Shown here: positions 1 to 6,911 of the stretch, piece by piece
How the letters are laid out: each line of letters starts with the position of its first letter
Position numbering within the stretch: position 1 is the stretch's first letter
NCBI RefSeq assembly: GCF_000426605.1
Contig: NZ_AUFR01000011.1
Location: forward strand, 23,292-87,291
Length of the DNA stretch: 64,000 bases
Direction of reading: 5' to 3'
DNA from: Propionibacterium acidifaciens DSM 21887
Lineage (GTDB): Bacteria > Actinomycetota > Actinomycetes > Propionibacteriales > Propionibacteriaceae
The notes under the pieces: model-generated
Told to the model about the DNA's origin: nothing
The model's input: only the letters and a program-made list of their open reading frames with translations
Databases searched by the model: none
Program-made: the position numbers and the translations under genes

Positions 1-260
1 ATTCCCGCCGCATTCGCGGCCCGCAGACGCCCAGGGGGCTGTTGGGGGTGACCAGCAGCCCTCTGGTGCCCCTTCCAACGCGCGACGAGGCGCTGTCACG
101 GGGGATCCGGTGCGTGCGCGCCCGATGGATCCCGACGCCCGTTCGACGAGATGATCCACCCCGACGGCGGGCCGCCGCGGCGGGATGGTGCATGCCCTCG
201 CGCCCGCCGCCCGCACATGCTGACCGTCTAGACTCCCCGTGACCGCGGGAGGGGGCGCGT

Positions 261-1604
261 GTGGAATTCACCCGGAGACTGAGCAGGCTGAGCAGGCACC
301 GCGACTTCCGTCGGCTCGTCCTCGTGCGGCTGTGCGGCCAGTGCGGCGACGGCACCGCGCAGGTGGGCATGGCCTCGTACCTGCTGTTCAGCCCGCAGAG
401 CCAGACGAGCGCCTGGGCGGTCGCCGGGGTGCTCGCCCTCACGATGCTCCCCTACTCGCTGCTCGGCCCCTTCGTCTCGGTGCTGCTCGACCGCTTCTCG
501 CGCCGGCGCATCTCGGTGCTCGTCGACGTGACGCGCGCCGTGTGCAGTCTCGCCCTGGCGGCGATGATCGCCGTGCACCGGACAGGCGGCGGCGCGAGCG
601 TCGTCCTGGCCGTGCTCCTGCTCGTCATGCTGAGCCTCAACCGGTTCACGCTGGCCGGCCTGCAGGCGGGCCTGGCGGGGACGGTCGAGGAGGCCGAGTA
701 CCTGGAGGCGAGCTCGATCATGCCGATGATCGGCCCGCTGGCCGCGCTCGTCGGCGGCGCCGCGGCCGGGGCCATCCGCCTGGCGCTGGGCGGTCCCCTG
801 GGCACGGACGCCGCGAACGGGCTCATCTTCGTCCTCGCGGCGGCGCTGTTCGTCGGCGCCGCCGGCACCGCCTGCCGGATCGGGCGCACGGTCCTCGGCC
901 CGGCGAAGGACGCCGAACGGGTGACGGTGGGCGACGTGGCGCACGGCCTGGCCACCGGGATGCGGCACCTGGCGCACCGCCCGCCGGCCTGGCTGGCACT
1001 GCTCGCCGAGGCCGTCGTGCGCATCGGCTACGGCTTCCTCATGGCCTTCGTCGTCGTGATCCACCGCCACCACTTCGCCGGCGAGGGGCGCCTCGGATCG
1101 GCGATGGCCGGCGCGGGCGGCTGGTTCGCCGTGAGCGGCGTCGGTTTCGTCCTGTCCGGGGTCGTGTCGGTGCCGGTCGCCGAGCGCATCGGCGTGCGGC
1201 GCTGCATCGGGGCGATGCTGCTCGTCATGGGGCTCTCGCAGGCCACCGTCGGCGCCATCATGGCCGTACCGGCCCTGCTCGTGAACTCCTTCCTCACCGG
1301 GCTGGCCGGTCAGTCGCTCAAGGTGCAGACCGACACCGTCGTGCAGGCCCACGTGGACGACGACCACCGCGGACGCGTCTTCACGCTCTACGACGTGCTC
1401 TACAACATCTCGACGGTACTGGGCGCCGTCCTCGCGGCCGTCGTGCTGCCGCCCGATGCGGTGAGCCCGCCCGCCATGGCCGCCCTCGGCGCCGGCGCCC
1501 TGCTCGCCGGGCTCGGCTTCCTGGCGGCCACGCGACCCCTGGGCGGCGCGACCTTCGACCGGGGCACCCGGGCCGCGGACGAGCGGGCCGGCGCACGGGC
1601 CTGA
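261..1604 (+). CDS. MFS transporter
   Basis: A 447-residue membrane protein of the major facilitator superfamily, probably an exporter of small molecules. The GTG start is chosen because a strong purine-rich ribosome site (GGGAGGGGG) lies just upstream. The chain has about 12 hydrophobic segments and opens with the RHRDFRRL stretch that often begins actinobacterial MFS proteins of the enterobactin-exporter-like group. The basic loop FSRRRIS near residue 80 fits the conserved cytoplasmic loop between TM2 and TM3. It is followed on the same strand by the ABC exporter genes but separated by about 170 bases that contain a possible operator, so it is probably a separate unit. The substrate cannot be read from the sequence. 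Confidence 0.8.
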   Translation: MEFTRRLSRLSRHRDFRRLVLVRLCGQCGDGTAQVGMASYLLFSPQSQTSAWAVAGVLALTMLPYSLLGPFVSVLLDRFSRRRISVLVDVTRAVCSLALAAMIAVHRTGGGASVVLAVLLLVMLSLNRFTLAGLQAGLAGTVEEAEYLEASSIMPMIGPLAALVGGAAAGAIRLALGGPLGTDAANGLIFVLAAALFVGAAGTACRIGRTVLGPAKDAERVTVGDVAHGLATGMRHLAHRPPAWLALLAEAVVRIGYGFLMAFVVVIHRHHFAGEGRLGSAMAGAGGWFAVSGVGFVLSGVVSVPVAERIGVRRCIGAMLLVMGLSQATVGAIMAVPALLVNSFLTGLAGQSLKVQTDTVVQAHVDDDHRGRVFTLYDVLYNISTVLGAVLAAVVLPPDAVSPPAMAALGAGALLAGLGFLAATRPLGGATFDRGTRAADERAGARA

Positions 1605-1652
1605 GCCGACGGGCGAAGCGCACCGGCCGAGCCCTCCCCTCCCGGCGTCGAC

Positions 1653-1666
1653 GTGACATTCATCAC
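1653..1666. promoter_or_regulatory. possible operator upstream of ABC exporter 1
   Basis: GTGACATTCATCAC is an imperfect dyad (GTGA, six bases, TCAC). It lies about 110 bases before the ABC ATPase start. It resembles the better TGACA-type palindrome upstream of the paralogous exporter operon at 28.66 kb. Being bound by the response regulator at 4.67 kb is inference. Confidence 0.35.
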
Positions 1667-1772
1667 GCCCCGGCATGACGAGGCGCACCGGATCCTGGGA
1701 ACCACTTGTCAGAGGCGGTTTTCAGTCATTGACTGGGGCGTGCAGCACCTCACCGACCCAGAAGGGGACATC

Positions 1773-2693
1773 ATGAGCGCACCAGTCAGCGTGCCGGGAC
1801 AGGCCGCCATCGAGGTCGACTCGATCAGCAAGTCCTTCCGCACCGCGGGGGACGAACGGGTCGACGCCGTTCGGGGCATGAGCTTCACGATCCGCAGCGG
1901 CGAGGTCGTGGCCCTGCTCGGCCCCAACGGCGCGGGGAAGTCGACGACGATCGACATGATCCTCGGTCTCACCCACCCGGATTCGGGAACGGTGAGGGTC
2001 TTCGACGGAGCGCCGCTCGACGCCTCGCGCAGCGGGCGGACCGCGGCCGTCGCCCAGAGCGGCGGCCTGCTGGCCGAGAACACCGTGCAGCAGACGATGC
2101 GCGTCATCGCGGCCCTCCACCCGGGGTCGAGCATCGGCTCGTGCATGAGCCGCGCCGGCATCACCGACCTCGCCGACCGCCAGGTGTCGAAGTGCTCCGG
2201 CGGCGAGCAGCAGCGGCTGCGCTTCGCCCTGGCCCTGCTGCCCGACCCGGACCTGCTCATCCTCGACGAGCCGACGGCGGGGATGGACGTCCGGGCCAGG
2301 CGCGACTTCTGGCGCGAGATCCGCGCCGAGGCGCAGGCCGGCCGGACGATCCTCTTCGCCACGCACTACCTCGACGAGGTGGACGAGTTCGCCGACCGCG
2401 TCATCCTCATCAAGGAGGGGCGCGTCATCGCCGACGACACGGCCGACGCCATCCGCACCACCGCCGGCGGCTGCACCGTCTCGGCGGAACTGACCCCCGG
2501 GACCCTCGACCGCATCGGCCTGGCCGGCACGCGGCTGCTCGAGGAGCGCTCCGGGCGCACCTATCTGCACAACCCCGACTCGGACGCGCTGACCCGCCGC
2601 CTGCTGGAACTGGGCGGGCGCGGGATCAGGGTCGTCCCACGCAGCCTGGACGACGCCTTCCTCGCACTGACCTCGACCACGACGGAGAACTGA
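1773..2693 (+). CDS. ABC transporter ATP-binding protein (drug/peptide exporter type)
   Basis: A 306-residue ATPase of a DrrA/CylA-like exporter. Walker A is GPNGAGKST near residue 50, the signature is SGGEQQRL, and Walker B is LLILDEPTAG followed by a switch His in THYLDEVDE. An ATG after AGAAGGGGA is the start; the frame stays open further upstream but has no such ribosome site. The stop is one base before the permease ATG, so the two are translationally coupled. It is a clear paralogue of the ATPase at 27.6 kb, which belongs to the polyene-like cluster, so this pair may be a second exporter or immunity system for a related compound. Confidence 0.9.
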   Translation: MSAPVSVPGQAAIEVDSISKSFRTAGDERVDAVRGMSFTIRSGEVVALLGPNGAGKSTTIDMILGLTHPDSGTVRVFDGAPLDASRSGRTAAVAQSGGLLAENTVQQTMRVIAALHPGSSIGSCMSRAGITDLADRQVSKCSGGEQQRLRFALALLPDPDLLILDEPTAGMDVRARRDFWREIRAEAQAGRTILFATHYLDEVDEFADRVILIKEGRVIADDTADAIRTTAGGCTVSAELTPGTLDRIGLAGTRLLEERSGRTYLHNPDSDALTRRLLELGGRGIRVVPRSLDDAFLALTSTTTEN

Positions 2694-2694
2694 C

Positions 2695-3525
2695 ATGACG
2701 ATCCTCACCGACACCCCCACGGCCCCCGGCCCCACCGCGACGAACTCGGTGCGGCTGCCGCCCCGGCGCACCCGGCTGCGCGGCATCCCGCTGAGCTACC
2801 TGTGGTGCGAGCTCCGCCGTCCGATGCGCCGCTCGAACCTGATCTTCAACCTGGCGCTGCCGGCGGTGCTCTACCTGGCGCTGTTCCGCGCCGGCCCGTC
2901 CGACGCGAACCTGCCCGGCGGCAACTTCGCACTGTGGATGATGATCGGCATCGCCGTCTACGGCTCGGCCGCGGCCAGTACGAGCGCGGCCGCCTCCATC
3001 GCCATGGAGAAGGCGTCGGGCTGGATGCGCACGATGCGGCTGACCCCGCTCAGCACCGCCGGCTACGTCCTCACGAAGATCGCCGGCGCCATGACCATGA
3101 GCATCCTGCCCGTCGGCGTCGCCGGCCTCCTCGGGCTGCTCACCGGCGCGCGGGGCACCGCGGCGGCATGGGCCTGCGGGCTGGTGGGCGCCTGGGCGTC
3201 GTCAGCGATCTTCTCGGCCCTCGGCCTGGCGATCGGCCTGGCCCTGCGCGCCGAGGTCGTCATCCATGTGCCGGGCCTGGTCATCACCGCCCTGGCCTTC
3301 CTCGGCAATCTGTTCATCCCGCTGTCGGGCACGATGCTCACGATCGGGCGCTTCACCCCGATGTACGGCGCCGCGACGATCGCCCGCTGGAGCCTGACCG
3401 GTGGCAGCAGCTTCAGCGCCGACCACGACTCGCTCGGCTGGGCGGTCGTCAACGCGGCCTGCTGGCTGGTCGGATTCGCCCTCTGGGCGGCGCGCAGGTT
3501 CACCAAGAGCACGGGGCGCGTCTGA
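2695..3525 (+). CDS. ABC transporter permease, paralogue of the cluster permease
   Basis: A 276-residue ABC-2-type permease with about six membrane segments after a cytoplasmic N-terminus of about 40 residues. It aligns almost along its full length with the permease at 26.75 kb: both carry ALPAVLYLAL, the WMMIGIAVYGSA stretch, SGWMRTMRL and a C-terminal FTKS/YTKSSGR ending. Such strong conservation of short stretches shows duplication of the ATPase-permease pair, or acquisition of two related pairs. It is the partner of the ATPase immediately upstream. The transported substrate is unknown; export of an amphipathic product is the usual role of the family. Confidence 0.88.
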   Translation: MTILTDTPTAPGPTATNSVRLPPRRTRLRGIPLSYLWCELRRPMRRSNLIFNLALPAVLYLALFRAGPSDANLPGGNFALWMMIGIAVYGSAAASTSAAASIAMEKASGWMRTMRLTPLSTAGYVLTKIAGAMTMSILPVGVAGLLGLLTGARGTAAAWACGLVGAWASSAIFSALGLAIGLALRAEVVIHVPGLVITALAFLGNLFIPLSGTMLTIGRFTPMYGAATIARWSLTGGSSFSADHDSLGWAVVNAACWLVGFALWAARRFTKSTGRV

Positions 3526-3569
3526 CCCCATCGCCCGGCGCCCCCGCCCGGCGGGCCGGGGCAGGCCTG

Positions 3570-4547
3570 TCAGAACAGCTTGCTCTGGTCCTTGGGCGGG
3601 GCGTAGGCGGGGTCGACGCCGTCGAACATCTTCGAGATGGACCGGCCCCGGTGGATGCGGTCGATGGCCTCGGCGAACATCGGGGCGATGGACAGCACCG
3701 TCAGCCCGGGCCAGTCGGCGGGGGCCGGAACGGTGTCGGTCGTGACGACCTCGCTGATGAACTCCTCGGCGCGCAGGCGCTCGGCGGCGCGCCCGGCGAA
3801 CAGGCCGTGCGTGCAGGCGACAGAGGCCGATCGGGCGCCCTGCTCCTTGAGCTTGCGGGTGAGTTCGATGATCGAGCCGCCGGTGGCGATCTCGTCGTCG
3901 AGGACGATGCAGTGCCGGCCCTCGACGTCGCCGACGACCATGTCGATGACGACCCGGTCGTCGCCCAGGCGGCGCTTGGAGCCGGCCGCGACGGGCAGGC
4001 CGAGGAGGCGGGCGAAGTTCGAGGCGGACTTGGCGTTGCCGAAGTCGGGACTGACGACCACCGCGTCCTCGCAGGCGCCGCGGTAGTGGTCGGCGATGAC
4101 GCCCAGGGCGGTGAGCTGGTCGACGGGCACCGAGAAGAAGGCCTGCACCTGCGGGGAGTGGAGCTGCATGGTGAGCACGCGGTCGACGCCCGCGGTGACG
4201 AGCAGGTCGGCGACGAGACGGCCGCCGACGCTGATGCGCGAGGCGTCCTTCTTGTCGGAGCGGGCGTACGAGTAGTGCGGGATGACGGCGGTCACCTGGG
4301 CGGCCGAGGCCGACTTGGCGGCCTGCACCATGAGCAGCAGCTCCATGAGGTGGTCCTGGGTGGGCGGCACGAGCGGCTGGACGATGTAGACGTCGCGCTG
4401 GCGCACGTTGACCAGCAGCTGCGCCTGGAGGCAGTCGTTGCTGAAGCGGCTGATCCCGACCGGTGAGAGGTCGACCCGCGCGCACCGGCAGATGTTCGCG
4501 GCGAGCTCGCGATGGGCCGAGCCCGAGAACACGACGATGTCTTCCAC
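3570..4547 (-). CDS. prs: ribose-phosphate pyrophosphokinase
   Basis: This enzyme makes 5-phosphoribosyl 1-diphosphate from ribose 5-phosphate and ATP, feeding purine, pyrimidine, histidine, tryptophan and NAD synthesis in the cytoplasm. The 325-residue chain starts at a GTG after GGGAAGGA; the longer frame upstream lacks conserved sequence. The N-terminal FSGSAHREL, the YSYARSDKKD flexible loop and the PRPP-binding loop VLDDEIATGGSI near residue 220 are typical. The DDEIATGGS form departs slightly from the usual DDxIDTGGT, as in some actinobacterial paralogues. It stands alone between the exporter and the two-component genes, without the usual glmU neighbour. Confidence 0.92.
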   Translation of the reverse strand: MEDIVVFSGSAHRELAANICRCARVDLSPVGISRFSNDCLQAQLLVNVRQRDVYIVQPLVPPTQDHLMELLLMVQAAKSASAAQVTAVIPHYSYARSDKKDASRISVGGRLVADLLVTAGVDRVLTMQLHSPQVQAFFSVPVDQLTALGVIADHYRGACEDAVVVSPDFGNAKSASNFARLLGLPVAAGSKRRLGDDRVVIDMVVGDVEGRHCIVLDDEIATGGSIIELTRKLKEQGARSASVACTHGLFAGRAAERLRAEEFISEVVTTDTVPAPADWPGLTVLSIAPMFAEAIDRIHRGRSISKMFDGVDPAYAPPKDQSKLF

Positions 4548-4672
4548 GGCCGTCCTTCCCGCAGCGGATCGGTGCGCAACCAGCCTAGACGTCCGCGGGG
4601 TCCGTGCCGCACTCGACGCACCCGGCGAGCCGTCGGGGAGCCCCCGATGGGGTTCCACCGGTTCCGCCCGTC

Positions 4673-5320
4673 CTACAGCCAGCCCTGGGAGCGGGCCGTC
4701 TCGATGGCCTGGATACGGCTCGTCGCGTCGAGCTTGGTCATCACGGCCGACAGGTAGTTGCGCACCGTCCCCTGCGAGAGGCACAGCTGCTTCGCGACCT
4801 CGGAGGTGGACGACCCGTCCGCGATGAGGCGCAGGACCTCCAGCTCGCGCTCGCTGAGCGGGCAGGGGCCGACGCGCAGGGCCTCGGCGGCCAGGTCCGG
4901 GTCGATCGCGGTGTGGTCGCCCATCACCGCCCTGATCGAGCTCATGAGGCGCGCGCCGGTGGTGGTCTTGAGCAGATAGCCGTTGGCGCCGGCCTGGATC
5001 GCGGCGTGGAGGTGGCCGCTGCCCTGGAGCGCGGTGAGGAGGAGGATCCTGCCCCGGTAGCCCTTCCCGCGCAGCTGCGCGGTGGCCTCGATACCGGTCG
5101 CGCCGGGCATGTCGACGTCCATGAGGACGAGGTCGGGGCGGTGCACCGCGACGGCCCGCAGGACGAGATCGCCGCGGCTGACGCGGGCCACCACCTCGAA
5201 GGACGGCTCGGTGCTCAGGAGGGCCTCGAAGGCCTCGGCGACGAGGTCGACGTCCTCGGCGAGGAGGATGCGCAATCTGCTCCTCTCGTCGGAGGGCGGG
5301 TGGGGGGTGACTGTGCTCAT
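4673..5320 (-). CDS. NarL/LuxR-family response regulator
   Basis: A 215-residue two-domain regulator. The receiver domain has the phosphoacceptor Asp in LVLMDVDMPG near residue 60, with LLLT and LLK forming the rest of the active site. The C-terminal LuxR-type helix-turn-helix starts LSERELEVLRLIADGSS and contains the recognition helix region TVRNYLSAVMTKL. I chose the ATG 20 bases past the kinase stop; a TTG overlapping the kinase end would add 12 residues. It forms a DesK/DesR-like pair with the kinase just upstream. Systems of this kind in actinobacteria often control neighbouring DrrAB-type exporters, and two such exporters are present here. Confidence 0.9.
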   Translation of the reverse strand: MSTVTPHPPSDERSRLRILLAEDVDLVAEAFEALLSTEPSFEVVARVSRGDLVLRAVAVHRPDLVLMDVDMPGATGIEATAQLRGKGYRGRILLLTALQGSGHLHAAIQAGANGYLLKTTTGARLMSSIRAVMGDHTAIDPDLAAEALRVGPCPLSERELEVLRLIADGSSTSEVAKQLCLSQGTVRNYLSAVMTKLDATSRIQAIETARSQGWL

Positions 5321-5339
5321 GGCAGCATTGTGCCGCGGC

Positions 5340-6482
5340 TCATTCTGCTCCGACAAGGGGGATCACGGCACGGAGACGGAACCTGCCGCCCTCCACCGGA
5401 CCCGCCTCGAGACTCCCCCCGAGAAGAACGACCCTCTGACGCATCCGCCCCACACCACTGCCGTCCCCACCCACCGGCCGACCGTCCAGGACACCATCAT
5501 TGACCACCGACACGACAGCACAACCGCCCTCGATCCCCACCTCGACCCGGCACGACGAGGCATCGGCATGCTTGAGCATGTTCGTGACCCCCTCACGAAC
5601 CACCAGAGCGCACTCGGCATCTGCACCACCCACCGGCACCGCACTCGCCTCGAACCGAACACCGATCCGCTCACACAACGCCCGCGCCGACCCGAGCTCC
5701 TCCTCGACCCCCGCCACCATCGGCCCATGCGTAAGAGCCCGCAACTGAGCCTGACCCTCACGAACCGTCTCCCCCGACGCCACCAACTGCCGCCGCGCCA
5801 ACCCGACATCCCGATCCAACAGATTGAGAGCAGCCTCCTGACGCAACGACACCGCCACCAGAGTCCGCCCAATGATGTCATGCAGATCACGAGAGATCCG
5901 CGACCGCTCCTCATCAACGCTGAGCCGAGCCAACCGCTCCCTGGAAACCTCCAACTGGATGAGGGTCCGGGCCAGCAGAGCAAAGGTCAACAGGACGATG
6001 CCGACAACGATGTTGAGGCAGACCAGCACGAGCTTCCCAGCGATCGTGTAGGGCCGGATGCACAACAGTGCCACCTCGACGAGGATGACAATCGTGATCA
6101 TCACCATGCGGTGACGCTGCGACGACACGAGGAGCAGGAGGGCGACCACCACGACGGCATCGAAGAAGGCGGCCGAGACGAGGCCCTCCGTGATGAGGAT
6201 CGCGATGATGAAGACCGTCGACGCGATCGACCACGAACGGTCGACGCGATCGACGATGACTGACTTCTGGATGGCGGGGTAGCACAGCATCAGCCCGGTC
6301 ACGGCGACCAGGTAGATGACGGTCGCCACTCTGCCCGCGGTCGGGGTGACCTCGTAGGAGGTCACCCCGACGAGGGCGCCGCGACAGCAGGCCACGTAGC
6401 ACAGGAAGACGACGAGAAGAGCCGTTCGCTGCACCTGACGGGGAGTGATGAGGTCCAGGAAGGATCTGAATTGTCTCGACAC
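5340..6482 (-). CDS. sensor histidine kinase, DesK/NarL-partner type
   Basis: A 380-residue membrane kinase. About six hydrophobic segments fill residues 18-165, with no sizeable extracellular sensor domain, as in kinases that sense membrane or cell-envelope state. The HisKA_3 dimerisation helix carries the phosphoacceptor His in SRISRDLHDIIGRTL. The ATPase N-box is in VREGVTNMLKHAD, and a G-box (GSGVGRMRQR) follows. A GTG start is used, with GGAG about eight bases upstream. It is followed directly by the response regulator. Sitting immediately beyond the end of the biosynthetic operon, it may sense the product or its membrane damage and drive the exporter promoters; that is inference. Confidence 0.9.
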   Translation of the reverse strand: MSRQFRSFLDLITPRQVQRTALLVVFLCYVACCRGALVGVTSYEVTPTAGRVATVIYLVAVTGLMLCYPAIQKSVIVDRVDRSWSIASTVFIIAILITEGLVSAAFFDAVVVVALLLLVSSQRHRMVMITIVILVEVALLCIRPYTIAGKLVLVCLNIVVGIVLLTFALLARTLIQLEVSRERLARLSVDEERSRISRDLHDIIGRTLVAVSLRQEAALNLLDRDVGLARRQLVASGETVREGQAQLRALTHGPMVAGVEEELGSARALCERIGVRFEASAVPVGGADAECALVVREGVTNMLKHADASSCRVEVGIEGGCAVVSVVNDGVLDGRPVGGDGSGVGRMRQRVVLLGGSLEAGPVEGGRFRLRAVIPLVGAE

Positions 6483-6485
6483 GTC

Positions 6486-6644
6486 TCAAACTCCAGGTTT
6501 CAAATCCGCATGCGCCACCCACACTGCCATCCAGAAACTGTCATCGACGTCACTGGATTGCAACCAGATGATGGAGTGTCTGCAAGAGGAGTATCCTGCG
6601 GTGGAGCCATTTTCAAAAGACTCGGGAGCCATGCAGAATCTCAT
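6486..6644 (-). CDS. possible small ORF just before the sensor kinase
   Basis: A 52-codon frame (begins MRFCMAPESFENGS, ends HADLKPGV) whose stop lies three bases before the kinase GTG, in the same frame. It is relatively A/T-rich and has a weak ribosome-site candidate (GAGAGTGGG). It could be a leader, a second short secreted or modified peptide, or simply chance openness. I see no family match. Confidence 0.22.
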   Translation of the reverse strand: MRFCMAPESFENGSTAGYSSCRHSIIWLQSSDVDDSFWMAVWVAHADLKPGV

Positions 6645-6714
6645 CCCACTCTCATCTCATTCCTTCGGGGTCAGGATTTTTCCAGTGACGCTTGAGTTTT
6701 GCACAACCTCCGGT

Positions 6715-6810
6715 TCACCAATGACAGAAGACAGACCAGCTCATGATGACTGGGGAGTCGATCAGCTCGTCCTCCTGGGTGGCAAGAGCATGAAGATCGG
6801 TGAGGTTCAT
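6715..6810 (-). CDS. lanA-like: candidate lanthipeptide precursor peptide (31 aa)
   Basis: A 31-codon frame starting at a unique ATG (an in-frame stop lies six codons upstream) and ending TGG TGA. The N-terminal part starts MNLTDLHALATQED. It has the short amphipathic Leu/Asp-rich character of class III lanthipeptide leaders, which carry an L-x-x-L helix, and it ends in an acidic stretch. The C-terminus SWSVFCHW has two Ser and one Cys within six residues, with another Ser at position 19. That is suited to dehydration of Ser and capture by Cys29. It lies 101 bases downstream of the class III synthetase on the same strand. No strong ribosome site is visible, and no cysteine decarboxylase gene is nearby. 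The function is inferred from position and composition. Confidence 0.6.
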   Translation of the reverse strand: MNLTDLHALATQEDELIDSPVIMSWSVFCHW

Positions 6811-6911
6811 AGCATTGTCCGTTCATGTAGTGGTTTCCGTTGTGATTCCATTCTCTTCGGCGCGAAGGCTCCGAACCAGTCACCATGATCACCGACTCGG
6901 GATGATGAGTG

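Noticed and set aside
228..1688. Long minus-strand frame opposite the MFS gene
   Set aside because: It mirrors the third-position G/C bias of the real gene, has no family motifs and overlaps a clear membrane protein.
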